Assembly (NCBI GenBank): GCA_956465555.1
Contig: OY101123.1
Span: forward strand, 124,001-188,000
DNA: 64,000 nt
Source: Nitzschia sp. pyKryTriq1
Taxonomy: Eukaryota; Bacillariophyta; Bacillariophyceae; Bacillariales; Bacillariaceae
Direction of reading: 5' to 3'
Below, piece after piece: positions 22,137 to 31,454 of this stretch. The translations under genes were made by a program, and so were the position numbers. A model generated the notes under the pieces. The model made no database searches and had not been told where the DNA came from. It saw only the letters and a list, made by a program, of their open reading frames with translations. How positions within the stretch are numbered: position 1 is the stretch's first letter; each line of letters opens with the position of its first letter.

Positions 22137-24104
22137 CTAGTAATTGTTCCCTTGCTCGACCGTCATGTAAACGGTCGCGTCGATGGGCTCCGACGTGACG
22201 ACCATGACACTAGTTCCATTCGGTGGTCGAGCAAAATGCGATACCACAGTCGGAGACGATGAAGCCAAAGAGTATGATACGTAATCGATGGGCATGTTTG
22301 GAAACAGCAGCTCGTTTTCAAACGAAAACCTCCATTCTGTCGCATTCGTCAAAGTCAACACCCGACTGGCCTTGGTTGTTTTGACCCACTCTACTTCTTC
22401 TTGAATAGAAACACTTTTGATATGATCAAAGGTTCCATCCAAAACGACGGATTGATTCGTACTGTAGTGATTGAACCGCATCGTCAATCCGTCCACCCTT
22501 TTTTGATCTCCCGCATGCAAGACAGCATGTGCATTGTAGAAAAAGGTCGATTCGACCAATACATTGGACGGATCCCATATATTCAGTGATGCAAAGTCCA
22601 AATAACAACCCAACAGTCGGACTGTATGAGTCGTATAGTGCGCATCTCGTCCCACAACAATTCCCATTCCACCTCCATTCCAAGTATGGACACCTTCCAG
22701 TAGATTGGCCGGTTTCCATATCTCGACTCCGACCTTGGCAAAGTCAAACACGATGATATTGTTCAAATAATGATCCATTCCATCGACTCGAATTCCGACG
22801 GACCTACTGGATGGTTGGGTCTTTTGTTTACACCAATCATTCTTGGACCAATAACATTCGGCTAGCCACGCATTGGAAATCATGACTTCATGTCCATTCT
22901 GGATCAAAATACCGACTTGGAGGAAACCCGTCACAAAGACTTCTGTCAGGGTCGTTCCCATGACATGACTGACTTGAATCCCACCGGCCGCCACAAAGTT
23001 GGCATCGATCAAGACCCGTGTCACATCGATAAATTCATTGCACGAGGCTTGCGGATCCGTCTTGCCATTGGGCAGTACCGGAAGACATTTGTATTTTTTG
23101 GGATCCACCTCGGCATCACTATTTTCACCAATTTCAATCAAGAATCGAGGATTACTAGTATTGTTGGATGGAAATGTGGGTGAGGCTTGCAATGTTCCAT
23201 CGAGGATATGGGCATTTCCATACATGGGTGGAATGACAAGAGGTTGGGATAGCAGATAGGTACCGCCTTGTAAATCCAAAGTCGCACCGCCCAAGTTGGT
23301 AATGTTGGCCGACATGGGTCGATAGTTGCTGTTTGGCGGTTGCAAAAAGTCTTGCATCAATCTTGCAAAGGCCTCGGTCGAATCTTGGACGCCTGTAGGA
23401 TCGGCTCCATAATCGACAGGGAAAAAGAGGCGCGAGGATGAAGTAGACGAAGAACTGCTGGATCGTCGACGACAACTTGAACTGCCGTCACCATCACCAA
23501 CCACTACATGACCATGCGATCTCAATACTCCGTGAGTTGCCTCCATGGCGAATTGATGAATCAATCGAGCCTGATTCAAGGTCAAAAGGGGAGGAGGAGT
23601 CTTTGAAGCAGTAGTACTCCTCGTGTTACTCGTAGACGAAGATTCATCATCCTCGGTCTGTCGGCGACGACTTGCAGTAGCAGTAACACCAGCAGCAGCA
23701 CCAGCAGTACTACTACTAGCCATTCGCATCATTCTCATCATCTTCACTGACCAGGTCGTATTTTCAAATTCTGGCTGGTAGTTGAGGGCATGAAATAAAC
23801 GTTCATGTACCGTACGTTGATTACGGGTAGTAGTAGAATGGTGCCGACCAGCGACAGCGGCAGTATTAGTCGCTTGAGCAGCAGCACCACATGCCGTTTC
23901 AGCAGCTCGTGTTATTATCATCAGGAGCAGCAGCATCGCCGGTGCCCAGCACCAGCAAACTAAGGAAGAGCAACTCAGCATTCTTGTTGTGGAATGATAA
24001 TAATACATACTATATTGTTCTGTTTGTATGGTAGGGGGCGAAGAAGAAGAAGAAGAAGTGCAGTACCACAATGGCGAAAGCTTTTGGGGTGCGATATGTG
24101 TCAT
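22137..24104 (-). CDS. Secreted pectin-lyase-fold protein (copy 1)
   Basis: Up to 655 residues; Met42 (23981, MLSCSSLVCWCW) is the likelier start because it opens a signal peptide ending near RAAETACG. The mature part has a Ser/Thr-rich linker, then a right-handed beta-helix domain from about residue 226: LFFPVDYGADPTGVQDSTEA is the hallmark start of the Pectate_lyase_3/GH55-type family. Next come TNLGGATLDLQGGTYLLS and later solenoid rungs. Such proteins act on extracellular or cell-wall polysaccharides; the substrate here is unknown and I cannot place catalytic residues. It is an inverted paralogue of the gene at 26429-28306, with most differences confined to one middle block. Confidence 0.8.
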   Translation of the reverse strand: MTHIAPQKLSPLWYCTSSSSSSPPTIQTEQYSMYYYHSTTRMLSCSSLVCWCWAPAMLLLLMIITRAAETACGAAAQATNTAAVAGRHHSTTTRNQRTVHERLFHALNYQPEFENTTWSVKMMRMMRMASSSTAGAAAGVTATASRRRQTEDDESSSTSNTRSTTASKTPPPLLTLNQARLIHQFAMEATHGVLRSHGHVVVGDGDGSSSCRRRSSSSSSTSSSRLFFPVDYGADPTGVQDSTEAFARLMQDFLQPPNSNYRPMSANITNLGGATLDLQGGTYLLSQPLVIPPMYGNAHILDGTLQASPTFPSNNTSNPRFLIEIGENSDAEVDPKKYKCLPVLPNGKTDPQASCNEFIDVTRVLIDANFVAAGGIQVSHVMGTTLTEVFVTGFLQVGILIQNGHEVMISNAWLAECYWSKNDWCKQKTQPSSRSVGIRVDGMDHYLNNIIVFDFAKVGVEIWKPANLLEGVHTWNGGGMGIVVGRDAHYTTHTVRLLGCYLDFASLNIWDPSNVLVESTFFYNAHAVLHAGDQKRVDGLTMRFNHYSTNQSVVLDGTFDHIKSVSIQEEVEWVKTTKASRVLTLTNATEWRFSFENELLFPNMPIDYVSYSLASSSPTVVSHFARPPNGTSVMVVTSEPIDATVYMTVEQGNNY

Positions 24105-24397
24105 GATGTCTCATCATATCATCGTCCAAGATCACGAGAAAAAGAAGAGACGAAAAGATACGGATCAGGTTGTACGTACGGCGTCCGTTCCCAATCGAAG
24201 GTAGATCCAAGGTAATATGCGATAGATCCAAAAATGCTTTTGCGAGGTCACATCGACCTCGTGCCAAGATTTCCCGATCGCAGTCGTCTTCTATTCTACA
24301 ACATTACTACACGTAGACTACTCGTACTCTACCTGGTACGTACGTAGTCTAATACTACTAGTACAGTCACTCTAGACTAGAGTTGTTTTATTCTCTA
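24105..24397. other. Spacer between pectin-lyase-fold copy 1 and YoaK-like gene
   Basis: About 290 bases containing the promoter of copy 1 and the 3' flank of the YoaK-like gene. No gene seen. Confidence 0.5.
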
Positions 24398-25882
24398 CTA
24401 CCGGTAAGACGACTCTTTTGGTTGTGCGGGTGACGATGTTGACGATGTTGACGATGTTGACGATGCTGACGATGATGATGGTCGCAGCAAGTATCTGGAA
24501 TATCCCATGAAGAGTGCTCCGTAGACGGCTCCCAACGAAACCCCCAAAGGAGGCAAAAAGGATAGCGCTAGTGAGAGTGGCGACTTTTGATTCTTCTTCG
24601 CTTCCACCACTCTCATCAGGGCAGAAGTCGCCATGAAAGAAACGGAAAAGATGGTCAATCCCCAAGCACTGGTTTGAAATGCGGCATTGTTCTTCTTGAT
24701 GCTGCTGCTGCTGCTGCTGCTGCCGTTTCCTTTGTTGTTGTTGTTATTGTTGCTAGTAGTACTAGTAAAAGTCATAGCTGCCATCAGCGACGACTCGGCC
24801 AGACCCAAACCAACCTTGCTCCAATGTCCCGTGACCGCGTTGGTCACTACGCCCAAAACATCCATACTCGCAGCATGAATCATTCCAAATCCCAACGATA
24901 GCAGAGGAACTCGCCATGATGCTGCTGCAGCTATCGAAATGGCTGAAGAATGAGCAGCAGGATGCGGTACTAGTAGTCGTCCTCGATGTTCTACCCAATC
25001 GGACAATCCAAACGCGAGCATTGTGAGTTGGGTCGTCCTCCATAATGTGGCGGATAGTTGCAAGTTCTTTTTGTGTTGTGGTGATAAATAATGTGGATGT
25101 TGTTCTTGTTGTTGTTGTTGTTCTTGTTGTGGAGACGAAGAAGAAGAATAGTAGTACATTATTTCCAAAAGTTTGTAGAGCATGTTTCCGACGACGTACA
25201 AAAGGATCATACTTCCACTGCAGGCGGCATCCATCCATCGAAAATCGACCATCGAGTCCAAGAAACGAACAGTAGTCCCCGTCATGAGATTGGGAAAACA
25301 TTTGTAGTATCGATAGCAAATCGCTTCCACTACTCCCGACATGGCCAAGAAGGAAAACGTCATGAACGATTTCACCACTTGTTCTTCGGGAGGAGAAGAA
25401 AACAATAAAAATCTTCTTTGATAATCACCATCATCATGTTTGGAGGATGATGCCGCGGGTACGTGTACCGGTACTGCTGCTTTCGACACTGCTTCTTTTG
25501 CTAGCGTATTAGTAACGATACTGGGTTGCTGCAGAGGCCATGGAAAGAAATTCGTTGTGCCCTTGGGATTGCTGCTGCTGGCAATGCTTCCGCCCTGTGT
25601 GCTACGAGTAGTTGTAGCAGAGAGTGCGGGTTGTTGCTGCGGCTGCTGCTGCTGCTGCTTTAGGATCGCTCGAGGCAATTTGGAGTGGCTACTTGTGCTA
25701 TAGGAAGAGTAGGCGCCCACCACGTGTAGCGATAGCACCACGAGAAATAAGAGAGGAGACACTTCTTGGCGCTGTCGTCGTTGGGTTGCTTGGCGTCGTC
25801 GTCGTCGAAGAACCAGCATCCTCCTTTTCTTTTGGTAGTACACGTAGTGCAGCGGATTCTTGTTGCGTTGCTTGCAAGCCAC
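24398..25882 (-). CDS. YoaK/DUF1275-like membrane protein
   Basis: 494 residues. After an Arg-rich start comes a signal-like stretch (LLFLVVLSLHVVGAY), then low complexity, then about six membrane segments. Two halves resemble the DUF1275 (YoaK) repeat: FLAMSGVVEAICYRYYKCFP-NLMTGTTVRFLD near residue 175, and LLSLGFGMIHAASMDVLG-VVTNAVTGHWSKVG near residue 330, each with the TG(T/H) element after a Gly-rich helix. The family is mainly bacterial and its transported substrate is not established. A plastid or secretory location is possible from the N-terminus. It sits between two inverted pectin-lyase-fold paralogues, on the same strand as copy 1. Family call by eye. Confidence 0.6.
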   Translation of the reverse strand: MACKQRNKNPLHYVYYQKKRRMLVLRRRRRQATQRRQRQEVSPLLFLVVLSLHVVGAYSSYSTSSHSKLPRAILKQQQQQPQQQPALSATTTRSTQGGSIASSSNPKGTTNFFPWPLQQPSIVTNTLAKEAVSKAAVPVHVPAASSSKHDDGDYQRRFLLFSSPPEEQVVKSFMTFSFLAMSGVVEAICYRYYKCFPNLMTGTTVRFLDSMVDFRWMDAACSGSMILLYVVGNMLYKLLEIMYYYSSSSSPQQEQQQQQEQHPHYLSPQHKKNLQLSATLWRTTQLTMLAFGLSDWVEHRGRLLVPHPAAHSSAISIAAAASWRVPLLSLGFGMIHAASMDVLGVVTNAVTGHWSKVGLGLAESSLMAAMTFTSTTSNNNNNNKGNGSSSSSSSIKKNNAAFQTSAWGLTIFSVSFMATSALMRVVEAKKNQKSPLSLALSFLPPLGVSLGAVYGALFMGYSRYLLRPSSSSASSTSSTSSTSSPAQPKESSYR

Positions 25883-26428
25883 GACAGCAGAGGTTAAACC
25901 AAACGATCGTTATTGTAAGTAGACCTACGGTACCGGTATGGTCAAGACAAGGGAATAAAACGGACGGTCAAGAGTTTCGGAAAGGATAAAAAGAAGAAGA
26001 TGTAAAAGGAAAAGGGTGAATGATCGATGCGCGGAAGATTGTTCTTTCTTTTGATTATCGGCAAAAGAGCGAGCGCGAGCGCGTGGCTGGCCGGATGACG
26101 AAACTCGTTTTGCGCCATTTTCATTGGCTCATTCAATATTGGATTTGAATTTCCGTCCGTCCGCATGATGATGAGGCGAACATTCACGGACACGTGATTA
26201 CGTCAACCTGCTTCCAAACGAACACTGAAAACCGAACGATCCGTATCTTTTTTTCTCGATGCGATGATGATGATTCTTCTTGTCGATCCTTACTATTACC
26301 GGTAGGATAGGAACGAAGGACATCATATATCTCGCGATGGACGATGACATCGCCTCATCGTTCGTACCTTCTCGTCGTCACCCCTTGCAAGTACATGCAT
26401 CAGAGCATCTGCAGAAATCAGTCTTGAA
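25883..26428. other. Divergent intergenic region
   Basis: Promoter region shared by the YoaK-like gene (-) and pectin-lyase-fold copy 2 (+). Contains TACCGGTA near 25930 and 26299 and a CACGTGATTACGTCA stretch near 26192. No gene seen. Confidence 0.5.
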
Positions 26429-28306
26429 ATGAATGTTTGGAGGAAGAGTCGTTCTTGGTTCCAACAACAAGATTGCTGCTGGGCGCTGCTGCTGCTGTAC
26501 CTCCCGATTGTTGCTGCTGCTGCTGGTGGTGGTGGTTTGGCAAGTGCTGCAGGAGGTCGACACCAGCTGCAACAGCACCAGTATCGTGATCAACGTACGG
26601 TACATGAACGTTTGTTCGATGTTCTCAACTACCAGCCAGAATTTGAAAATACGACCTGGTCAGTGAAGATGATGAGAATGATGCGAATGGCTAGTAGTAG
26701 TACTGCTGCTGCTGCTGCTGCTGGCGATTTTGCTGCTACTGCAAGTCGTCGCCGACAGACCGAGGATGATGATTCTTCGTCTAGGAGTAACACGAGGAGT
26801 ACTACTGCTTCAAACACTCCTCCTCCCCAATTGACCTTGAATCAGGCTCGATTGATTCATCAATTCGCCATGGAGGCAACTCACGGAGTATTGAGATCGC
26901 ATGGTCATGTGGTGGTTCGTAGTACTAGCAGTGTTGGTGATGGTGGTGACGGCAGTTCAAGTTGTCGTCGACGATCCAGCAGTTCTTCGTCTACTTCATC
27001 CTCGCGCCTCTTTTTTCCTGTCGATTATGGAGCCGATCCTACAGGCGTCCAAGATTCGACGGACGCCTTTGCAAGATTGATGCAAGACTTTTTGCAACCG
27101 CCAAACAGCAACTATCGACCCATGTCGGCCAACATTACCAACTTGGGCGGTGCGACTTTGGATTTACAAGGCGGTACCTATCTGCTATCCGAGCCCCTTG
27201 TCATTCCACCCATGTATGGAAATGCCCATATCCTCGATGGAACATTACAAGCCTCACCCACATTTCCATCCAACAATACTAGTAATCCTCGATTCTTGAT
27301 TGAAATTGGTGAAAATAGTGATGCCGAGGTGGATCCCAAAAAATACAAATGTCTTCCGGTACTGCCCAATGGCAAGACGGATCCGCAAGCCTCGTGCAAT
27401 GAATTTATCGATGTGACACGGGTCTTGATCGATGCTAATTTTGTGGCGGCCGGTGGGATTCAAGTCAATCATGTCATGGGAACGACCCTGACAGAAGTCT
27501 TTGTGACGGGGTTCCTCCAAGTCGGTATTCTGATCCAGAATGGACATGAGGTCATGATTTCTAATGCGTGGCTAGCCGAATGTTATTGGTCGAACAATGA
27601 TTGGTGCAAGCAACAGAACCCACCTTCCGAATCGGTGGGTATTCGAGTCGATGGAATGGATCATTATTTGAACAACATCATCATTTTTGATTTTACCAAG
27701 GTTGGAGTCGAAATATGGAAACCCGCAAATCTACTGGAAGGTGTCCATACGTGGAATGTTGGCGGAATGGGAATCGTCGTAGGACGGGATGCGCATCATG
27801 CGGCTTCTACAATACGATTGTTGGGTTGCTATTTGGACTTTGCAACGCTGGATATATGGGATCCTTACATTGTATTGGTCGAATCGTCCTTTTTCTATTA
27901 CGGGCATGTTGTCTTGCATGCGGGAGATCACAGGAGTGTCAATGGATTGACGATGCGCTTCAATCACTACAGTACGAATCAATCCGTCGTTTTGGATGGA
28001 ACCTTTGAACATGTCAAAAGCGTTTCTATTCAAGAAGAAGTAGAGTGGGTCAAAACAACCAAGGCCAGTCGGATATTGTCATTGACGAATGCGACGGAAT
28101 GGAGGTTTTCGTTTGAAAACGAGCTGCTGTTTCCAAACATGCCCATCGATTACGTATCGTACTCTTTGGCTTCTTCGTCTCCGACTGTGGTATCGCATTT
28201 TGCTCGACCACCGAATGGAACTAGTGTCATGGTCGTCACGTCGGAGCCCATCGACGCGACCGTCTACATGACGGTCGAACAAGGGAACAATTACCGGCGA
28301 CTATAG
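26429..28306 (+). CDS. Secreted pectin-lyase-fold protein (copy 2)
   Basis: 625 residues with a signal peptide (CCWALLLLYLPIVAAAAGGG). It is the inverted paralogue of the gene at 22137-24104. It shares RTVHERLF..LNYQPEFENTTW, the Ser/Arg linker, the VDYGADPTGVQDST(D) start of the beta-helix domain, and a nearly identical C-terminus (MPIDYVSYSLASSSPTVVSH). About 190 residues of the domain differ at only a few sites from copy 1. The block from about YWSNNDWCKQ to DHRSVNGL carries many changes, and the last 110 residues are again close. It is expected to be extracellular and to bind or cleave polysaccharide; the substrate is unknown. Confidence 0.8.
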   Translation: MNVWRKSRSWFQQQDCCWALLLLYLPIVAAAAGGGGLASAAGGRHQLQQHQYRDQRTVHERLFDVLNYQPEFENTTWSVKMMRMMRMASSSTAAAAAAGDFAATASRRRQTEDDDSSSRSNTRSTTASNTPPPQLTLNQARLIHQFAMEATHGVLRSHGHVVVRSTSSVGDGGDGSSSCRRRSSSSSSTSSSRLFFPVDYGADPTGVQDSTDAFARLMQDFLQPPNSNYRPMSANITNLGGATLDLQGGTYLLSEPLVIPPMYGNAHILDGTLQASPTFPSNNTSNPRFLIEIGENSDAEVDPKKYKCLPVLPNGKTDPQASCNEFIDVTRVLIDANFVAAGGIQVNHVMGTTLTEVFVTGFLQVGILIQNGHEVMISNAWLAECYWSNNDWCKQQNPPSESVGIRVDGMDHYLNNIIIFDFTKVGVEIWKPANLLEGVHTWNVGGMGIVVGRDAHHAASTIRLLGCYLDFATLDIWDPYIVLVESSFFYYGHVVLHAGDHRSVNGLTMRFNHYSTNQSVVLDGTFEHVKSVSIQEEVEWVKTTKASRILSLTNATEWRFSFENELLFPNMPIDYVSYSLASSSPTVVSHFARPPNGTSVMVVTSEPIDATVYMTVEQGNNYRRL

Positions 28307-29063
28307 CAGAGAATGAGAGAGAGAGAGAGAGAGAGAGAGGGTCGCACTTCGCTATCGGTCCGACCCACGATGACTATTAATGAGCTGTCGACCCAAGAAA
28401 TCAAAGACGTCTGGTATTCTCGATCAGAATTCAAAGTCATTCGGGTCAAGGCCGCCACCACCACTGCTTCCACCAGTTCTACTAGAAACGCAGCACCATA
28501 CCTTGTCAAGAAGAAGAAGAAGAAGAAGAAGAATTAGCAAGCTGTATCAAGCTGTACCGGTACCGAGTACAGCAAGCATGCAAGGAAACCCCGAGAAGAA
28601 TCTGGTTGATTGTTCTTGCTTCGTTTCTCACGAAAGCGGGTTACATACAGCAAGCATGTAGATGGGAATTTCCGGCCAATCTCCGGCCAGGTACATGTAG
28701 TCAGCATAGTCCAGCATAAAACTTCTGACAAAAGAAAGAGGCATGTTAGCGAGACGACGACTAGAGTATCTACTCTACCCTACTCTACTAGTAGTAGCAA
28801 ACATAATATGTTCAATAGAAGTACATGTTGTTGGTCGCAGTACTATTTATACTATTTTCTTTTAGTATGAGGCATCCGCGGGAACACGCAAGAATATCCT
28901 CCTCATTTTCATCATCTACTGTTTTGGCTACTCCCTCGTAGTAGACTAGCTAGTAGCAGAAACAATATAGTTCTTTTTAAAACACAAACGAGTAGACTAC
29001 TCTAGTAGTACTCCTCATCATGCTTGCTCCTATACTATCCTAGTCTATAGTCTAGACTATAGT
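28307..29063. other. Intergenic region with GA microsatellite and a small gene fragment
   Basis: A GA run occupies about 28316-28340, followed by the small open frame listed separately. The rest is TAG/TAC microsatellite and the 3' flank of the aminotransferase gene. No complete gene seen. Confidence 0.5.
28370..28537 (+). pseudogene. Fragment of a diatom gene with VWYS motif
   Basis: A 55-residue frame opening MTINELSTQEIKDVWYSRSE, then FKVIR, Ala/Thr-rich, and ending in a Lys run. The pattern (acidic helix)-(D/E)xxWYS-xx(E)(F/Y)xxI is one I associate with the N-terminus of an uncharacterised group of diatom proteins. Here it runs into an AAG microsatellite and stops, so it is probably a truncated copy. 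It could also be the first exon of an unseen gene. An upstream in-frame Met at 28313 lies in the GA run. Confidence 0.35.
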
Positions 29064-31454
29064 CTAATCTACTACTATCGTTTGGAGACCCGTTTTCAAT
29101 CGTTGGGCAGCTATTCGGCACTGCTCGGGTGGAAGATTGCCATAGCAGACCCGAATCCATCCTGGAAAGCCACAATAGGTTCCAGGAATGACTGCCACTC
29201 CAAAATGTTCCACCAATTGACGACACACTTCGACATCGTCACGAACCATCATCGTCGTAGTAGTCGTCGTTGTTGTGGATGTAGACGATGATTCTTCTTC
29301 GACTTTCGTCTTCTCCTCCTTCTCACTATTATTATCGATTGATGGTGATGGTAATGGTGATGGTAATGGTAATGGTGGTAATTGTGCCATCATGTACATG
29401 GCTCCAGTTCCGCCCATGATTTTGCCATTCATCACCTGAAGCGCTTGATAGATCACTTGACGACTTTCTCGCAAGGTTTCGTATTGACGATAAACCCATT
29501 CCGGACCCCCTCCTCCTCCCGCCTCTGCATCACCGTCTTCTTCTTCTTCTTGCAGTGCTCCCAAGGCGGCAATTTGCGAAATTCGTGGTGGACCAATCGG
29601 CAAGGTGTCCTGTACTTTTAACATGTTTTGAAACAACCCATTATTGTTGTTCTTGTTGTTGCCACCACCATTACCATTACCATTACCATTGTGCAATACC
29701 AAATACCCGCATCGATATCCCGCCAAGGAATAGGATTTGGAAAAGGAAAAGATATGAATCACATGTGGCGCGTCCGGAAAGGTCGCAATCGGTTGATGGT
29801 GACGATGACTAGTACTACTACTACTAGTAGTAGTATCGGTAGTAGTATCGGTAGTATCGGTAGTAGTAGTGGTAAAGTACTCGTAGGTACAATCCAAGAC
29901 GAGCCATACGTTGTATTCTTGACACAAATCCACAATTTGTTGCAACACTTCTCTTTCCAAGGAGACTCCTGTCGGATTTCCAGGATTGACAATGGTGACC
30001 ATTTCAATCTTGCTCTTGTTCTTCTTGTTGGAACAATCAGCATCCAATTGTTGTCCCTCCTCCTGCTGCTGCTGCTGTTGTAAAGTAGATCGGAGCCATT
30101 CCACATTCGGTATTCCAGTATCGTCTTCGCAACATGGTCCCACAACGACACTATCCTTGCCACAACACATTTGTAAACACATGACATGGTTGAAATAATA
30201 GGGACGAAAAACGACGGCCTTGGACCCTTCGTGCAATAAAGTCAAGACACAATTCACGTAGGCTTGATTGGCACCGACCGTGACCATAACTTGATGCTTT
30301 TGTTGTTGCTGTTGCTTTTGATTTTGCTTGTCATCATCTGATGAGGATGATGATGATGATATTGAAGAGGATGATGGAAAGAAGTAGAATCCATTTTCCT
30401 TTTGTAATTTGATTTGCAATGCTTCGACCAGTTCGGGGATTCCTTGAGCGGGTCCGTAGGTATGAAGTCCAGCACCACTGGTGGTGGTAGTGGTAGTGGT
30501 AGTAGTACTTTTACTGCTACTTTTACTACTGCTGCTACTGGTACTGGATGTAGCAAGGATCGCATTCGTCAAGGCCGTTTGGCAGGACGGTGGCGGTTCC
30601 CAATACACGACGCCTTGGGCCAAGGAAAAGATTCCACCACCACCACCACCACGACCACGACCACGACCACGACCATCACCACCTTCTTCTTCTTCTTCTT
30701 CTTCCCACAAGTGCGCATACTGCCCAATCATTTCTTTCATCAAGACGACACATGGATCCAAGGTTTCCAAAATTCGTGGAGAAAGTGAAAGTGATAATAA
30801 TGCTGCTGGTGGCGACAGCGGTAGCGGTAGTGATGATGGCGATAATGGCGATGCTGATGATGCTGATGATGCTGATGATGATGCTGATGGTATTAGAGTA
30901 GTATTGGCTGCATCGTCGTTCGACTTGTGGCTGCTACTACTAGTAGTAGTAGTAGTAGTACCTGTACTGCCACCTGTACTACCTGTATTACCTGCATTAG
31001 ACTGTGCGAAGGATGTCATGAAACGGCGGGTACTGGTACAATAGGTGCTGGTACTGGTACTGGTTCTGGTACCGGTAATACTACTCTTGGTAGACGCGGT
31101 GATGCGAGTAATAGTACGGGCGGATGATGGTACCCGTAAGAAGGCACCGACAAACGGCAACAACGAGCAAGAGGAGGATGACTTTGTTCTTATTGTCGAA
31201 CCACTAGCACCACTACCAGCAGCTGCTGATGCTGCTGCTGCTGCTATCACCGACAAGGAAATAAGAAGACAGGCGACGACAACAAGTGATGATGATGATG
31301 ATGATGATATTGATAAGAGTGATGGTGAAATAATAAGGGCGGGACGTTTCGTCTTCTTCTTCTGCCGGCGGCGGAGGGGATGATGCTGATGATGCTGCTG
31401 CTGATGCTGATGCTGCTGCTGAAGTTTGCGGATGATGGTCCAGCAACGTTGCAT
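29064..31454 (-). CDS. PLP-dependent class I/II aminotransferase, probably plastid-targeted
   Basis: 796 residues, longer than usual because of Ser/Thr/Gln insertions. Fold-type I aminotransferase motifs appear in order: TYGPAQGIPELVEAL, TVGANQAYVN (cofactor cradle), PYYFNHVMCLQM, NPGNPTGV, LVLDCTYEYF (Asp and Tyr contacting PLP), SFSKSYSLAGYRCGY (Schiff-base Lys), and the C-terminal substrate-binding Arg in GWIRVCYGN. It would move an amino group between an amino acid and a 2-oxo acid; the motif set fits aromatic or aspartate-type enzymes, but the substrate is not determined. The N-terminus has a hydrophobic segment (SLVVVACLLISLSVIAAAAA) and a later FVGAFLRVP that resembles a plastid ASAF motif. 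Confidence 0.85.
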   Translation of the reverse strand: MQRCWTIIRKLQQQHQHQQQHHQHHPLRRRQKKKTKRPALIISPSLLSISSSSSSSLVVVACLLISLSVIAAAAASAAAGSGASGSTIRTKSSSSCSLLPFVGAFLRVPSSARTITRITASTKSSITGTRTSTSTSTYCTSTRRFMTSFAQSNAGNTGSTGGSTGTTTTTTSSSSHKSNDDAANTTLIPSASSSASSASSASPLSPSSLPLPLSPPAALLSLSLSPRILETLDPCVVLMKEMIGQYAHLWEEEEEEEGGDGRGRGRGRGGGGGGIFSLAQGVVYWEPPPSCQTALTNAILATSSTSSSSSKSSSKSTTTTTTTTTSGAGLHTYGPAQGIPELVEALQIKLQKENGFYFFPSSSSISSSSSSSDDDKQNQKQQQQQKHQVMVTVGANQAYVNCVLTLLHEGSKAVVFRPYYFNHVMCLQMCCGKDSVVVGPCCEDDTGIPNVEWLRSTLQQQQQQEEGQQLDADCSNKKNKSKIEMVTIVNPGNPTGVSLEREVLQQIVDLCQEYNVWLVLDCTYEYFTTTTTDTTDTTTDTTTSSSSTSHRHHQPIATFPDAPHVIHIFSFSKSYSLAGYRCGYLVLHNGNGNGNGGGNNKNNNNGLFQNMLKVQDTLPIGPPRISQIAALGALQEEEEDGDAEAGGGGGPEWVYRQYETLRESRQVIYQALQVMNGKIMGGTGAMYMMAQLPPLPLPSPLPSPSIDNNSEKEEKTKVEEESSSTSTTTTTTTTMMVRDDVEVCRQLVEHFGVAVIPGTYCGFPGWIRVCYGNLPPEQCRIAAQRLKTGLQTIVVD

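Noticed and set aside
30481-31044. Plus-strand open frame of 187 codons inside the aminotransferase gene
   Set aside because: Antisense shadow of Ser/Thr-rich linkers; no domain, while the other strand has a full set of PLP-enzyme motifs.
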